Of a stretch of 64,000 bases of DNA, positions 36,078-45,925 are shown piece after piece. How positions within the stretch are numbered: position 1 is the stretch's first letter; each line of letters starts with the position of its first letter. Below the pieces are notes generated by a model, which saw only the letters and a program-made list of their open reading frames with translations, did not search any database and was not told where the DNA came from. The stretch covers positions 1 through 64,000 of the forward strand of contig NZ_JARWQD010000374.1 of assembly GCF_029869545.1 (NCBI RefSeq), given 5' to 3'. Position numbers and translations under genes: made by a program. The DNA is from Nocardia wallacei (lineage in GTDB: Bacteria > Actinomycetota > Actinomycetes > Mycobacteriales > Mycobacteriaceae).

Positions 36078-36716
36078 ATGCGTTCCTCTGCAGTTTCCTC
36101 TCCCGCACGTACCCGTGTGCCCGCGCATTCCGGTGTCGCGCCGACTTCCGGGGTCCGGCTCGGCGCCGAGATCACCGAGCGCCCCGTGGCCTCGGCCCTG
36201 CCCACCCAGCTGCGACCGGCCGACCTGCTGCGCTTGACCGACGAGGGCGCCGAGGACGTGCTGGCGGGCCGCTACGACCACCTGTTACCGGCGAACGGCA
36301 CCTGGCCCGCCGACAACCGCTGGGCGGTCCGGCTGCTCGCCGACGACGAGGTCGATGTCTGGCTGATCAGCTGGGTGCCCGATCGCTCCACCGAGCTGCA
36401 CGATCACGCCGGATCGCTGGGCGCGCTCACCGTGCTCAGCGGCGCGCTGTCGGAATTCCGTTGGAACGGAAAGGAATTGCGTCAGCGCACGCTGTCGGCC
36501 GGGGATCAGGCGTCGTTCCCGCTCGGCTGGGTGCACGACGTGGTCCGCGCGCCCGACCACCTCGCGGGCCCGGCCGAACCGTCGAATCCGACGCTGTCCG
36601 TGCACGCCTATTCACCACCGCTCACCGCCATGTCCTATTACGAGGTCACCGGCCACGGCACCCTGCGCCGCTCCCGGACCGTCCTCACCGACCAGCCCGA
36701 AGGCGACGTGAAATGA
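36078..36716 (+). CDS. Cysteine dioxygenase family protein
   Basis: A 212-residue cupin enzyme that probably oxidises cysteine to cysteine sulfinate. The iron ligands are seen in ELHDHAGSLGALTVLSGAL (two His) and a later His in VHDVV. The first 40 residues are a low-complexity Ser/Pro/Ala extension. ATG 36078 has GGAG 8 bases upstream. It is downstream of a Cys-Cys leader peptide and overlaps the rhodanese gene (ATGA), giving a short cysteine/sulfur operon that M. tuberculosis lacks at this locus. Confidence 0.88.
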   Translation: MRSSAVSSPARTRVPAHSGVAPTSGVRLGAEITERPVASALPTQLRPADLLRLTDEGAEDVLAGRYDHLLPANGTWPADNRWAVRLLADDEVDVWLISWVPDRSTELHDHAGSLGALTVLSGALSEFRWNGKELRQRTLSAGDQASFPLGWVHDVVRAPDHLAGPAEPSNPTLSVHAYSPPLTAMSYYEVTGHGTLRRSRTVLTDQPEGDVK

Positions 36717-37144
36717 CCCACCTGACGATCGATCAGATGCTGGAGAACGCGCGGGCCGAGCTGCGGCGGATCTACGCGTTCGAATTGCCGGAGGCGGTCG
36801 CCCGGGGCGCGCTCCTGGTCGACATCCGGCCGCAGGCGCAGCGGGTGAAGGAGGGGACGCTGCCCGGTGCGCTGGTGATCGAGCGCAATGTCCTGGAATG
36901 GCGCCTCGACCCGGGCAGTTCCGCGCGGCTGGCCCTGGCCACCGACCACGACGTGGAATGGATCGTGGTCTGCTCGGAGGGCTACACCTCCAGCCTGGCG
37001 GCGGCCTCGCTGCAGCAGCTGGGATTGCACCGTGCCACCGATCTGGTGGGCGGGTATCAGGCGGTGAAGGCGGCCGGGTTGCTGTCGGTGGCCGCGGGCG
37101 CCCCGCACATCGCCCGCGAGGTGACCGCGCTCGCCTCGCTGTAA
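36713..37144 (+). CDS. Rhodanese-like sulfurtransferase
   Basis: A 143-residue single-domain rhodanese. The active loop is VVCSEGYTSS with persulfide Cys87, and LVDIRPQAQRVKEGTLPGA is the usual CH2A-like region. It starts at ATG 36713, overlapping the cysteine dioxygenase stop. Pairing with a cysteine dioxygenase suggests handling of sulfane sulfur or sulfite from cysteine breakdown. The precise acceptor is unknown. Confidence 0.9.
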   Translation: MTHLTIDQMLENARAELRRIYAFELPEAVARGALLVDIRPQAQRVKEGTLPGALVIERNVLEWRLDPGSSARLALATDHDVEWIVVCSEGYTSSLAAASLQQLGLHRATDLVGGYQAVKAAGLLSVAAGAPHIAREVTALASL

Positions 37145-37333
37145 TTCTCGCCGATTGCGCTCGAATTGCGGCGCGACTCAGCGTATTTCGATCGACTGTC
37201 CGTTACGTCACAATTCCCGGGCGGCGGTTGCCGGGCTCGTGTTCCGAGCTCGAATCGATGCCGATTCGTTACTGCGGGGGCGTGCTCGGGCAGCGCGCAA
37301 AACGATTTCCGGCGCACGCTAGGGTGGATCGTT

Positions 37334-38899
37334 GTGAGCACCCCGAACACCCCTTCGTCCGGTAGCTCCGCGGGTTCGGTACCCCCGGGGCAATCCCGTC
37401 CTGCCGCAGCGGAAGTCGACGTTCCCGAGCAGATGCGGATTCGCCGGGAGAAGCGGGAGCGGCTGCTCGAACAGGGCGGCGAGGCCTATCCGGTGGTGGT
37501 GCCCCGCACGCACACCCTGGCAGAAATTCGGGCCGCCTATCCGGACCTGGCGGCCGACACCGCCACGGGGCAGCAGGTCGGCGTCGCCGGACGCGTCATA
37601 TTCATGCGTAATACCGGCAAGCTGTGTTTTGCGACGCTGCAGGAGGGCGACGGCACCAAGCTGCAGGCGATGATCAGCCTGAACGGCGTCGGTGCGGACG
37701 CGCTGGCCGCCTGGAAGGCGGATGTGGACCTCGGCGACTTCGTTTTCGTGCACGGTGAGGTGATCTCCTCCCGCACCGGCGAATTGAGCGTCATGGCCGA
37801 TTCCTGGTCGATGGCCGCGAAGTCGTTGCGGCCGCTCCCGGTGGCGCACAAGGAGCTGAGCGAGGAGTCGCGGGTGCGCCAGCGCTACGTCGACCTGATC
37901 GTTCGCCCGGAGGCCCGGGAAATGGCGCGCACCCGGGTCGCGGTGGTGCGTGCGCTGCGGAATGCGTTGGAGCGCAGGGGTTTTCTGGAGGTCGAGACCC
38001 CGATGCTGCAGACCCTGCACGGCGGTGCGGCCGCGCGGCCGTTCGTCACCCACTCCAATGCCCTCGATATGGACCTCTACCTGCGCATCGCGCCGGAGCT
38101 GTTCCTCAAGCGCTGCGTGGTCGGCGGCATCGAGAGGGTTTTCGAGGTCAACCGCAACTTCCGGAACGAGGGCGCCGACTCCACGCATTCGCCGGAGTTC
38201 GCGATGCTGGAAACCTACGAGGCCTACGGCACCTACGACGATTCCGCGCGGATGATGCGGGAATTGGTTCAGGAGGTGGCGCAGGAAGTCTTCGGCACTC
38301 AGGTTGTGACGCTGGCCGACGGTACCGAATACGATCTGGGCGGCGAGTGGAACACGGTGGAGATGTACCCCTCGCTCTCGGACTCCCTCGGTGTTGCGGT
38401 CACACCCGAAACGACCGTACCGGAATTACTGGCGCTGGCCGATCGGGTCGGCCTGGAAATTCCCCAGGACAAGGGCTACGGTCACGGCAAACTGGTCGAG
38501 GAACTGTGGGAACACACCTACGGCGACAAGCTGTACGCGCCGACTTTCGTGCGCGACTTCCCGGTCGAGACGTCCCCGCTGACCAGACAGCATCGCAGCA
38601 AGCCGGGCGTGACGGAGAAGTGGGATCTGTATGTCCGCGGCTTCGAGTTGGCCACGGGCTATTCCGAACTGGTGGATCCCGTGATTCAGCGGGAGCGGTT
38701 CATCGATCAAGCGAGATTGGCGGCGGCGGGCGACGATGAGGCCATGCGGCTCGACGAGGACTTCCTCGCCGCGATGGAACACGGTATGCCGCCGACAACC
38801 GGCACCGGTATGGGAATCGATCGGTTGCTGATGGCGTTGACCGGGCTGGGAATCCGGGAAACGATACTGTTCCCAATTGTGCGTCCGGCCGCTCGCTGA
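37334..38899 (+). CDS. lysS: Lysyl-tRNA synthetase (class II)
   Basis: A 521-residue protein charging tRNA-Lys. An N-terminal anticodon-binding OB fold (about 80-175; [20 protein letters not shown]) precedes the class II core: motif 1 ([12 protein letters not shown]), motif 2 ([18 protein letters not shown]) and motif 3 ([15 protein letters not shown]). The first 35 residues are a disordered extension. GTG 37334 follows TAGGGT (37319-37324) by 9 bases, so the transcript may be leaderless. lsr2 and clpC follow as in mycobacteria. Confidence 0.96.
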   Translation: MSTPNTPSSGSSAGSVPPGQSRPAAAEVDVPEQMRIRREKRERLLEQGGEAYPVVVPRTHTLAEIRAAYPDLAADTATGQQVGVAGRVIFMRNTGKLCFATLQEGDGTKLQAMISLNGVGADALAAWKADVDLGDFVFVHGEVISSRTGELSVMADSWSMAAKSLRPLPVAHKELSEESRVRQRYVDLIVRPEAREMARTRVAVVRALRNALERRGFLEVETPMLQTLHGGAAARPFVTHSNALDMDLYLRIAPELFLKRCVVGGIERVFEVNRNFRNEGADSTHSPEFAMLETYEAYGTYDDSARMMRELVQEVAQEVFGTQVVTLADGTEYDLGGEWNTVEMYPSLSDSLGVAVTPETTVPELLALADRVGLEIPQDKGYGHGKLVEELWEHTYGDKLYAPTFVRDFPVETSPLTRQHRSKPGVTEKWDLYVRGFELATGYSELVDPVIQRERFIDQARLAAAGDDEAMRLDEDFLAAMEHGMPPTTGTGMGIDRLLMALTGLGIRETILFPIVRPAAR

Positions 38900-38910
38900 G
38901 TGGCCGGATT
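38886..38910 (+). terminator. Hairpin spanning the lysS stop
   Basis: TCCGGCC (38886-38892) and GGCCGGA (38904-38910) form a 7-base stem whose loop includes the lysS stop codon. TT follows but there is no long T-run. It is a weak terminator candidate upstream of the lsr2 promoter. Confidence 0.35.
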
Positions 38911-38930
38911 GAATGCCGAAGTCTCGTCTT

Positions 38931-38958
38931 GGAAATCTCGCAATTCGAGGTATTCTCA
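38931..38958 (+). promoter_or_regulatory. lsr2 promoter
   Basis: TTGGAA (38931-38936), a 16-base spacer and TATTCT (38953-38958) make a strong vegetative promoter. The predicted start would give a 5' leader of about 50 bases, containing GAGAGGA just before ATG 39014. Confidence 0.6.
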
Positions 38959-39013
38959 ACTCGGGCATCGGCCTGGTATGCGGGTCGCACGATTTCGAGA
39001 GGACGTTCATCTC

Positions 39014-39379
39014 ATGGCAAAGAAGGTCACCGTTAGCCTGATCGACGATGTCGACGGTGAGTCCATCGCGGACGAGACCATCGAGTTTGCGATCGACGGT
39101 GTGTCGTACGAGATCGACTTGTCCGCGGCAAATGCGGCAAAGTTGCGGGACGGATTGGACCAGTGGGTCTCCAACGCGCGCCGGGTAAGTGGCCGGCGGC
39201 GTAGCAAGCCTGCGGGTGCGACGGCGGGTGCGACCAAGAGTCGGGTGTCGATGGATCGTGAACAGAGCGCGGCAATTCGCGAATGGGCGCGGCGTAAGGG
39301 TCACAAGGTCTCCGCGCGCGGTCGTATCTCCGCCGACATTACCGAGGCATACAACAAGGAAGTGGGTCGTAGCAACTAG
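39014..39379 (+). CDS. lsr2: Nucleoid-associated silencer Lsr2
   Basis: A 121-residue H-NS-like protein that bridges AT-rich DNA and silences acquired genes. The N-terminal oligomerisation domain begins [16 protein letters not shown] Gly/Arg/Ala linker (about 56-78) leads to the C-terminal DNA-binding domain, with the AT-hook-like RGR at 102-104 (VSARGRIS). It has its own promoter and terminator, and keeps its conserved place between lysS and clpC. Confidence 0.96.
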   Translation: MAKKVTVSLIDDVDGESIADETIEFAIDGVSYEIDLSAANAAKLRDGLDQWVSNARRVSGRRRSKPAGATAGATKSRVSMDREQSAAIREWARRKGHKVSARGRISADITEAYNKEVGRSN

Positions 39380-39416
39380 TCCTGGCATCAGGGCACGGCT
39401 ACTCGTTGTTGCTTTC

Positions 39417-39462
39417 ACCGCTGCCGTCCGGAGGAATCGTGCGCCGTCCGGACGGCAGCGGT
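39417..39462 (+). terminator. lsr2 terminator hairpin
   Basis: Perfect 15-base arms ACCGCTGCCGTCCGG (39417-39431) and CCGGACGGCAGCGGT (39448-39462) are separated by 16 bases, 37 bases after the lsr2 stop. ATTTC follows. This is one of the strongest stems in the window. Confidence 0.65.
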
Positions 39463-39607
39463 ATTTCATATCAATTCCACATAACCGATGGCCGATGTTT
39501 CTCGCCGGACGCGTGCGGCATGATCTTGCTCGGGTGGGGGCGGCGCGGCACCATGGAAACGTGCGAGCGACGTCACTGGCTGAGTGGAGAGTTGAGGGAC
39601 CGGCGCA

Positions 39608-40231
39608 GTGACCGGATTTCAAGGATCGTTCCTGAGATTCAACGACGAGACGGGGCACCGTCAGGAGTTGGTTCTTTCTCCCGAACGCGAACGCGTCACG
39701 ATAGGGCGTTCGCAGCAGGCCGATCTGACCCTGTCCTGGGATGCCGAGGTGTCGCGGCTGCACGCGTCGCTGGAGTATCTGGGCGCGCACTGGACGATCG
39801 TGGACGACGGGCTGTCGCGCAACGGCACCTTCGTCAACGGGGAGCGGCTGGTGGGCCGGCGGCGGCTGGCGCCCGGCGACCGGATCCGGGTGGGCACCTC
39901 GCTGCTGTCGTTCCACGATTTCACCGGTGTCGCCGACGATGCCACCCGCACCTCCACCGGATCGCTGCCCACGCTGCGGTCGCTGACCGAGACCCAGCTG
40001 TCGGTGCTCATCGCGCTGTGCCGCCCCTATAAGAACAACGCCGGATTCGCCACCCCGGCGCCGAATCAGCAGATCGCCGACGAGCTGTACCTGAGCGTGG
40101 ACGCGATCAAGACCCACATGCGCACGCTGTTCGCCAAGTTCGGCGTCGAGAATCTGCCGCAGAACCAGAAGCGCGTCCGGCTGGCGATGCTGGCCCTGCA
40201 GAGCGGCATCATCTCCGAGCGCGACCTGTAG
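39608..40231 (+). CDS. FHA domain protein with C-terminal helix-turn-helix
   Basis: A 207-residue protein. An FHA phosphothreonine-binding domain (about 28-100) is recognised by VTIGRSQQADLTL, VSRLHASLEY and LSRNGTFVNGERL. The C-terminal 80 residues hold a helix-turn-helix like those of LuxR/BldD-type regulators: NQQIADELYLSVDAIKTHMRTLFAKFGV. It starts at GTG 39608. This suggests a transcription factor whose DNA binding or partner choice depends on Ser/Thr phosphorylation. It sits between lsr2 and clpC, in the same direction. Confidence 0.85.
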   Translation: MTGFQGSFLRFNDETGHRQELVLSPERERVTIGRSQQADLTLSWDAEVSRLHASLEYLGAHWTIVDDGLSRNGTFVNGERLVGRRRLAPGDRIRVGTSLLSFHDFTGVADDATRTSTGSLPTLRSLTETQLSVLIALCRPYKNNAGFATPAPNQQIADELYLSVDAIKTHMRTLFAKFGVENLPQNQKRVRLAMLALQSGIISERDL

Positions 40232-40291
40232 TCTCGCGCCCGACCTGGTCGTACCTGGCCGCGCCTCCCACCGGTGGGTAGGCAAACGCCC

Positions 40292-40309
40292 TGTTCGCTG
40301 TGGGCGTAC
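40292..40309 (+). promoter_or_regulatory. Candidate ClgR box upstream of clpC
   Basis: The 18 bases TGTTCGCTGTGGGCGTAC fit the published actinobacterial ClgR consensus (WNNWCGCYNANRGCGWWS) with one mismatch, T for A in the centre. ClgR activates clp genes in corynebacteria and mycobacteria. The site is about 210 bases before the clpC start, in a 289-base gap. Confidence 0.5.
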
Positions 40310-40520
40310 GTCCTGGCGAAACGTTCTCGGCAACGGTCGCGTTATGACTGAATGACTCGTGTTGTCGCCGGTTCGCAATAGGGTGGACGGACGACGGCCG
40401 TGACCCCCGCCAACTAGAGTGGAGGCGGGGGATGTGACCCCAGGGCTTCATGGCAGGCTGACGCTCAGTCGACTGAAGCGCCGGTTAGCCGTAGAAAGCG
40501 GAGCAGGAAGTGAGGGAGCG

Positions 40521-43067
40521 ATGTTCGAGAGGTTCACCGACCGCGCTCGGCGGGTCGTTGTCCTGGCCCAGGAAGAAGCCAGGATGCTCAACCACAACTA
40601 CATCGGCACCGAGCACATCCTGCTGGGCCTGATTCACGAGGGTGAAGGTGTCGCGGCGAAGTCCCTGGAGTCCCTGGGCATTTCGCTGGAGGGTGTGCGT
40701 TCGCAGGTCGAGGAGATCATCGGCCAGGGACAGCAGGCGCCGTCGGGGCACATTCCGTTCACCCCGCGCGCCAAGAAGGTGCTGGAGCTGTCGCTGCGCG
40801 AGGCGCTGCAGCTCGGCCACAACTACATCGGCACCGAGCACATCCTGCTCGGCCTGATCCGCGAGGGTGAGGGCGTTGCGGCGCAGGTGCTGGTGAAGCT
40901 GGGCGCCGACCTCAACCGGGTGCGGCAGCAGGTCATCCAGTTGCTGTCGGGCTACCAGGGCAAGGAGCCGGTGGAGTCCGGCGCCCGCGGCGAGTCGGGC
41001 ACCCCGTCCACCTCGCTGGTGCTCGACCAGTTCGGCCGCAACCTGACGCAGGCCGCGCTCGAGGGCAAGCTCGACCCGGTCATCGGCCGCTCGAAGGAGA
41101 TCGAGCGCGTCATGCAGGTGCTCAGCCGCCGCACCAAGAACAACCCGGTGCTGATCGGCGAGCCCGGCGTCGGTAAGACCGCCGTGGTCGAGGGCCTGGC
41201 GCAGGCCATCGTCAACGGCGAGGTCCCCGAGACGCTCAAGGACAAGCAGCTCTACACCCTCGACCTGGGTTCCCTGGTCGCGGGCAGCCGCTACCGCGGT
41301 GATTTCGAGGAGCGTCTGAAGAAGGTGCTCAAGGAGATCAACACCCGCGGCGACATCATCCTGTTCATCGACGAGCTGCACACGCTGGTCGGGGCGGGCG
41401 CCGCCGAGGGCGCGATCGACGCGGCCTCCATCCTCAAGCCGAAGCTGGCCCGCGGTGAGCTGCAGACCATCGGCGCCACCACCCTCGACGAGTACCGCAA
41501 GTACATCGAGAAGGACGCCGCGCTGGAGCGCCGCTTCCAGCCGGTGCAGGTGGGCGAGCCGACGGTCGAGCACACCATCAACATCCTCAAGGGCCTGCGC
41601 GACCGGTACGAGGCGCACCACCGCGTCTCGATCACCGACGGTGCGCTGGTCGCGGCCGCGACGCTGGCCGATCGCTACATCAACGACCGGTTCCTGCCGG
41701 ACAAGGCGATCGACCTGATCGACGAGGCCGGTGCGCGCATGCGCATCCGTCGCATGACCGCACCGCCGGACCTGCGCGAGTTCGACGACAAGATCGCCGA
41801 CGCCCGCCGGGAGAAGGAAAGCGCGATCGACGCGCAGGACTTCGAGAAGGCCGCGCGCCTGCGCGACAAGGAGAAGCAGCTCGTCGCCAAGCGCGCCGAG
41901 CGCGAGAAGCAGTGGCGTTCCGGCGATCTGGACGTCGTGGCCGAGGTCGACGACGAGCAGATCGCGGAGGTGCTGGCCAACTGGACCGGTATCCCGGTGT
42001 TCAAGCTCACCGAGGAGGAGACCACCCGTCTGCTCCGCATGGAGGACGAGCTGCACAAGCGGATCATCGGCCAGGAGGACGCGGTCAAGGCCGTGTCGAA
42101 GGCCATCCGCCGCACGCGTGCGGGCCTGAAGGATCCGAAGCGTCCGTCCGGTTCGTTCATCTTCGCCGGTCCGTCCGGTGTCGGTAAGACCGAGCTGTCC
42201 AAGGCGCTGGCGAACTTCCTGTTCGGCGACGACGACGCGCTCATCCAGATCGACATGGGCGAGTTCCACGACCGCTTCACCGCCTCGCGGCTGTTCGGTG
42301 CCCCTCCGGGCTACGTCGGCTACGAGGAGGGCGGCCAGCTCACCGAGAAGGTGCGCCGCAAGCCGTTCTCGGTCGTGCTGTTCGACGAGATCGAGAAGGC
42401 CCACCAGGAGATCTACAACACCCTGCTGCAGGTCCTCGAGGACGGCCGCCTCACCGACGGCCAGGGTCGCACGGTCGACTTCAAGAACACCGTGCTGATC
42501 TTCACCTCGAACCTCGGCACCTCGGATATCTCCAAGGCCGTGGGTCTGGGCTTCACCCAGTCCAACAGCGAGGGCTCGAACTACGAGCGGATGAAGCTCA
42601 AGGTCAACGACGAGCTGAAGAAGCACTTCCGGCCCGAGTTCCTCAACCGCATCGACGACGTGATCGTGTTCCACCAGCTCACCACCGAGCAGATCGTGGA
42701 AATGGTGGATCTGATGATCGGCCGCGTCGGCGTGCAGCTGAAGAACAAGGACATGGAGATGGAGCTGACCGACCGGGCCAAGAGCCTGCTCGCCAAGCGC
42801 GGCTTCGACCCGGTGCTGGGTGCTCGCCCGCTGCGCCGGACCATCCAGCGCGAGATCGAGGACCAGCTGTCGGAGAAAATCCTGTTCGGCGAGCTGGGCG
42901 CGGGTCAGATCGTCGAGGTCGACGTCGAGAACTGGGACGGCGAGGGTGCCGGCGAGGACGCCAAGTTCACCTTCACCGGTAGGGCCAAGCCGCCGAAGCC
43001 GGTCGAGGAGGAGAAGGAGCCGGTCGAGGTGCTGGCCGGTGAGTCCGCGGCGGCGTCCGGGGAGTAA
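40521..43067 (+). CDS. clpC: ATP-dependent Clp protease ATPase subunit ClpC
   Basis: An 848-residue AAA+ unfoldase that feeds ClpP. It has two Clp_N repeats (about 1-145, both with [13 protein letters not shown]), AAA domain 1 with Walker A GEPGVGKT, a coiled-coil M domain (UVR-like, [14 protein letters not shown]), and AAA domain 2 with [12 protein letters not shown]. The C-terminal D2-small domain and an acidic tail follow. The start ATG 40521 ([20 protein letters not shown]) is the invariant family start. It is essential in mycobacteria. Confidence 0.97.
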   Translation: MFERFTDRARRVVVLAQEEARMLNHNYIGTEHILLGLIHEGEGVAAKSLESLGISLEGVRSQVEEIIGQGQQAPSGHIPFTPRAKKVLELSLREALQLGHNYIGTEHILLGLIREGEGVAAQVLVKLGADLNRVRQQVIQLLSGYQGKEPVESGARGESGTPSTSLVLDQFGRNLTQAALEGKLDPVIGRSKEIERVMQVLSRRTKNNPVLIGEPGVGKTAVVEGLAQAIVNGEVPETLKDKQLYTLDLGSLVAGSRYRGDFEERLKKVLKEINTRGDIILFIDELHTLVGAGAAEGAIDAASILKPKLARGELQTIGATTLDEYRKYIEKDAALERRFQPVQVGEPTVEHTINILKGLRDRYEAHHRVSITDGALVAAATLADRYINDRFLPDKAIDLIDEAGARMRIRRMTAPPDLREFDDKIADARREKESAIDAQDFEKAARLRDKEKQLVAKRAEREKQWRSGDLDVVAEVDDEQIAEVLANWTGIPVFKLTEEETTRLLRMEDELHKRIIGQEDAVKAVSKAIRRTRAGLKDPKRPSGSFIFAGPSGVGKTELSKALANFLFGDDDALIQIDMGEFHDRFTASRLFGAPPGYVGYEEGGQLTEKVRRKPFSVVLFDEIEKAHQEIYNTLLQVLEDGRLTDGQGRTVDFKNTVLIFTSNLGTSDISKAVGLGFTQSNSEGSNYERMKLKVNDELKKHFRPEFLNRIDDVIVFHQLTTEQIVEMVDLMIGRVGVQLKNKDMEMELTDRAKSLLAKRGFDPVLGARPLRRTIQREIEDQLSEKILFGELGAGQIVEVDVENWDGEGAGEDAKFTFTGRAKPPKPVEEEKEPVEVLAGESAAASGE

Positions 43068-43077
43068 GTCCACCTGC

Positions 43078-43122
43078 AAAGCCCCGCTTCACCCGGGTTC
43101 GCCCGGGGTGAGCGGGGCTTTT
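43078..43122 (+). terminator. clpC rho-independent terminator
   Basis: A long GC stem: the left arm AAAGCCCCGCTTCACCC starts at 43078, and the right arm GGGTGAGCGGGGCTTTT ends at 43122 with TTTT at the tail. It begins 10 bases after the clpC stop. This is a textbook intrinsic terminator. Confidence 0.9.
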
Positions 43123-43239
43123 GCAATTCCGCGGGGTGTAGGTAGCCGTGGCGGGCGATGGCGCGCGGACCGCGAAATTCGGTGGCGGCAGCATGGGCGG
43201 GTGATGCATCGTCGATCCGATCGACGACGAAAGGACCGC

Positions 43240-44016
43240 ATGCTTACCGACGAACAGGTCGAGGCGTTCGTAGCGGACGGGTTCGTGAAGCTCGAGGGGG
43301 CGTTCCCCCGCACGGTGGCCGATGCCGGGCGGGAGATCCTGTGGCGGGCGACGGGATGCGATCCGGACGATCCGTCGACGTGGACGCAGCCGGTGCTCCG
43401 TCTCGGCGACCACGCGGAGCCGCCGTTCCGGCAGGCGGTGAACACCCCGGCGCTGCGGGATGCCTTCGATCAGCTGGTCGGGCCCGGGCGATGGTGGCCG
43501 CGGGGGAGCCTGGGGACCTTCCCGGTCCGATTCCCCAGCGGTGCCGAGCCCGGTGACGACGGCTGGCATGTCGACGCGAGTTTCGAAGGCGACGATCCGG
43601 CGAACTTCCTGACCTGGCGGCTCAACCTGTGGTCACGGGGGCGGGCGCTGCTGATGCTGTTCCTCTTCTCCGATGTGGACGAGGACGACGCACCGACCCG
43701 GATCCGCGTCGGATCGCATCTACGCCTGCCGCGCGTCCTGGAGCCCTACGGCGAACCGGGCGTCGCGATGGCTGAGCTGACCGACACGTATGCGGCCACG
43801 GCAGACCTCCCCGAGGCGACGGCCACCGGCGCCGCCGGGGATGTCTACCTGTGCCACCCTTTCCTCGTCCACGCCGCCCAGCCCAACCGCACCGGCCGCC
43901 CGAAATTCATGGCCCAGCCGCCGCTGCTGCTGCGCGAACCGTGCCTGCTGGAGCGCCCGGACGGCGCGTATTCGCCTGTGGAACAGGCGATTCGGCGCGG
44001 GCTCAGGAACGGGTGA
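43240..44016 (+). CDS. Phytanoyl-CoA dioxygenase (PhyH) family protein
   Basis: A 258-residue Fe(II)/2-oxoglutarate-type oxygenase. HVD in GWHVDASF supplies two iron ligands and the His in FLVHAAQPNRTGRPKFM the third, with the following Arg a likely 2-oxoglutarate contact. The start ATG 43240 follows AAAGGA. The substrate is unknown; no biosynthetic cluster is next to it. It begins the accessory block that separates clpC from mhuD. Confidence 0.82.
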   Translation: MLTDEQVEAFVADGFVKLEGAFPRTVADAGREILWRATGCDPDDPSTWTQPVLRLGDHAEPPFRQAVNTPALRDAFDQLVGPGRWWPRGSLGTFPVRFPSGAEPGDDGWHVDASFEGDDPANFLTWRLNLWSRGRALLMLFLFSDVDEDDAPTRIRVGSHLRLPRVLEPYGEPGVAMAELTDTYAATADLPEATATGAAGDVYLCHPFLVHAAQPNRTGRPKFMAQPPLLLREPCLLERPDGAYSPVEQAIRRGLRNG

Positions 44017-44058
44017 TCCAGTCGGCGCGGTACGGATATGAGACGGCGCTCGTGCGGT

Positions 44059-44313
44059 CTATCGCCGGGTCCGGCGCAGCACCTCCAGCCTGGTCAGGTA
44101 CTGGTCCTCATCGATCTCGCCGCGCGCGAACGCCGACCGCAGGGTGCCGACGCCGCGGTCGCGCCACCGGGCCCGCCGGGAGACGAACACGAAGGCGATC
44201 ACGGCCAGCCAGAACATGACGGGGAAGATCCAGAAGAACGGCCACGGGTGCCAGCCGTCGTTGTAGTGGTCTGCCAGGAAGGACATGGTCTCGGGACTCG
44301 CGTAGATGTTCAT
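44059..44313 (-). CDS. Small membrane protein with SHOCT domain
   Basis: An 84-residue protein (if ATG 44313 is used; ATG 44349 and ATG 44373 are in frame upstream). One membrane helix (WPFFWIFPVMFWLAVIAFVFV) is followed by a basic region and a C-terminal SHOCT motif (LRSAFARGEIDEDQYLTRLEVL). SHOCT tails are short helical pairs thought to mediate oligomer contacts. It stands alone, facing the PhyH-like gene. Confidence 0.75.
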   Translation of the reverse strand: MNIYASPETMSFLADHYNDGWHPWPFFWIFPVMFWLAVIAFVFVSRRARWRDRGVGTLRSAFARGEIDEDQYLTRLEVLRRTRR

Positions 44314-44403
44314 GGCTCCCAGCCTGTTCCGAATCGCCGCCGCTGACATCGGCGCGCGAGCGACAAACGGCATACGTCTGCGTGCGTAGTCCGGAGGGAC
44401 TGC

Positions 44404-44502
44404 TCAACCGAACGACATCACGGCGCGGATCCCGCGGCGGCGGTAGTCCAGGGCGTCGTCACCGTCGTGCCGGATGTTCGGATAGACGCCCTGCGCCGTC
44501 AT
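44404..44502 (-). pseudogene. Possible DUF1877 C-terminal remnant
   Basis: The leftward frame reads MTAQGVYPNIRHDGDDALDY and then loses similarity before its stop. GVYPxIW-xxxDALDY is, as I recall, the start of the last part of DUF1877 proteins; here Trp is Arg. Upstream no long frame continues the family. A decayed end of a lost gene is possible, but chance similarity is not excluded. Confidence 0.3.
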
Positions 44503-44596
44503 CGGGGCACCGACGGATTCGCCGAGCCGGGACGGGCCCGTGCCGACGCGCGTACGGTGGATGGCGCTCGTGCGAATCGAATCCGGGGGTGTACCG

Positions 44597-45235
44597 ATGA
44601 CCGATCCCGACCTGACCCTGATCGCGGTCCTGCTCGACCGCTCGGGCTCCATGCAGTCGATCAAGTCCGATACCGAGGGCGGTTTCGCGGCGTTCCTCGA
44701 GGAGCAGCGCGCGGTGCCGAAGCGGATCGAGGTGACGCTGGCCCAGTTCGACACCGAATACGAACAGCTGTACGCGAATCGTCCCCTCGCCGAGGTGCCG
44801 CCGCTGCACCTGCAGCCGCGCGGCATGACCGCGCTCTACGACGCCGTCGGACGGCTGGTCACCGAGGTCGGCGCGGACCTGGCGCAGCGTCCCGAGGACC
44901 GGCGGCCGGGCACCGTGATCGTCGTCGTACTCACCGACGGCCACGAGAATTCCAGCCGGGAGTGGTCGCATGCCGCGGTGAAGTCGCTGATCACCCAGCA
45001 GCAGGAGGTGTACAGCTGGAACTTCCTGTTCCTGGGCGCGAATATGGACGCCGTCGCGATCGGCACCGATATGGGGTTCGATCCACGGCAGGCCATCACC
45101 TACGCCGCCGCGCCCGGTGGGGTGGCCGGGGTGTTCCGCGCCGCGGCGGGCAATTCCGCGAGGCTGCAGTCCGGCGCCGGTGCACCGGTCGGATTCACCG
45201 AAGACGAACGGCAGCAGTCGAATCCGGGCGGATGA
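44597..45235 (+). CDS. VWA domain protein
   Basis: A 212-residue von Willebrand A domain protein. The MIDAS motif DRSGSMQS (about 13-20) and later VLTDGHENSS are intact, with a Thr in GMTALYDA. The protein is almost entirely one VWA domain and has no signal peptide, so it should act in the cytoplasm. Similar stand-alone VWA proteins accompany tellurite-like or chaperone-ATPase modules, but none is present here. Start ATG 44597 follows GGGGGTG. Confidence 0.85.
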   Translation: MTDPDLTLIAVLLDRSGSMQSIKSDTEGGFAAFLEEQRAVPKRIEVTLAQFDTEYEQLYANRPLAEVPPLHLQPRGMTALYDAVGRLVTEVGADLAQRPEDRRPGTVIVVVLTDGHENSSREWSHAAVKSLITQQQEVYSWNFLFLGANMDAVAIGTDMGFDPRQAITYAAAPGGVAGVFRAAAGNSARLQSGAGAPVGFTEDERQQSNPGG

Positions 45236-45262
45236 TCCGCGGACCGGCTCCGGACCGTCCGG

Positions 45263-45925
45263 CTACTGCCAGCCCGGACGCACGAGCCCGGATTCGTAGG
45301 CCATCACCACCAGCTGGGTGCGGTCGCGGGCGTTGAGCTTCAACAGGATTCGGCTCACGTGGGTGCGGGCGGTAGCGGGGCTCAAAAACAGCCGCTCGGC
45401 GATCTCGGCATTCGTGAGGCCCTCGGCCACCAGCGCCATCACCTCGCGTTCGCGGTCGGTGAGCTCGGACAGTTCGGCCGTGGGCGCGGGCTTGGCGCGC
45501 GAGGCGAATTCGGAGACCAGGCGCCGGGTCACGCTGGGGGACAGCAGCGCATCGCCCGCGGCCACCACCCGCACCGCCTTCACCAGATCGGCCGGTTCGG
45601 TGTGCTTGACGAGGAAACCCGTTGCGCCCGAACGCATTGCCTCGAAGACGTACTCGTCGAGCTCGAAGGTGGTCAGCACCACCACCTTCACCGCGGCCAG
45701 GTCGGCATCGGCGGCGATCTCCCGCGTGGCGGCCAGCCCGTCGAGGACCGGCATCCGGATATCCATGAGCACCACATCCGGCCGCAGTTCCCGCGTCATC
45801 CGCACCGCCTGCTCGCCGTTGTCGGCCTCACCGACCACCGCGATCCCGTCCTGCGCATCCAACAGCGCCACGAACCCTCCGCGCACCAGCGCCTGATCGT
45901 CGGCCACCACCACCCGAATACTCAT
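45263..45925 (-). CDS. NarL/LuxR-type response regulator
   Basis: A 220-residue regulator with a receiver domain (DD in VVVADDQALVRGGF, phosphorylatable Asp in DVVLMDIRMP, Lys in GFLVKHTEP) and a C-terminal LuxR helix-turn-helix (ELTDREREVMALVAEGLT, then NAEIAERLFLSPATARTHVSR). The start ATG 45925 overlaps the histidine kinase stop. GGGAGG precedes it. It is likely to control the divergent ABC-2 exporter genes. Confidence 0.95.
   Translation of the reverse strand: MSIRVVVADDQALVRGGFVALLDAQDGIAVVGEADNGEQAVRMTRELRPDVVLMDIRMPVLDGLAATREIAADADLAAVKVVVLTTFELDEYVFEAMRSGATGFLVKHTEPADLVKAVRVVAAGDALLSPSVTRRLVSEFASRAKPAPTAELSELTDREREVMALVAEGLTNAEIAERLFLSPATARTHVSRILLKLNARDRTQLVVMAYESGLVRPGWQ

Noticed and set aside
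40485-43079. An 864-codon leftward open frame opposite clpC
   Set aside because: It mirrors the clpC codon pattern (GC-rich third positions create open antisense frames), is Leu/Asp/His-rich without domains, and clpC on the other strand is unmistakable.
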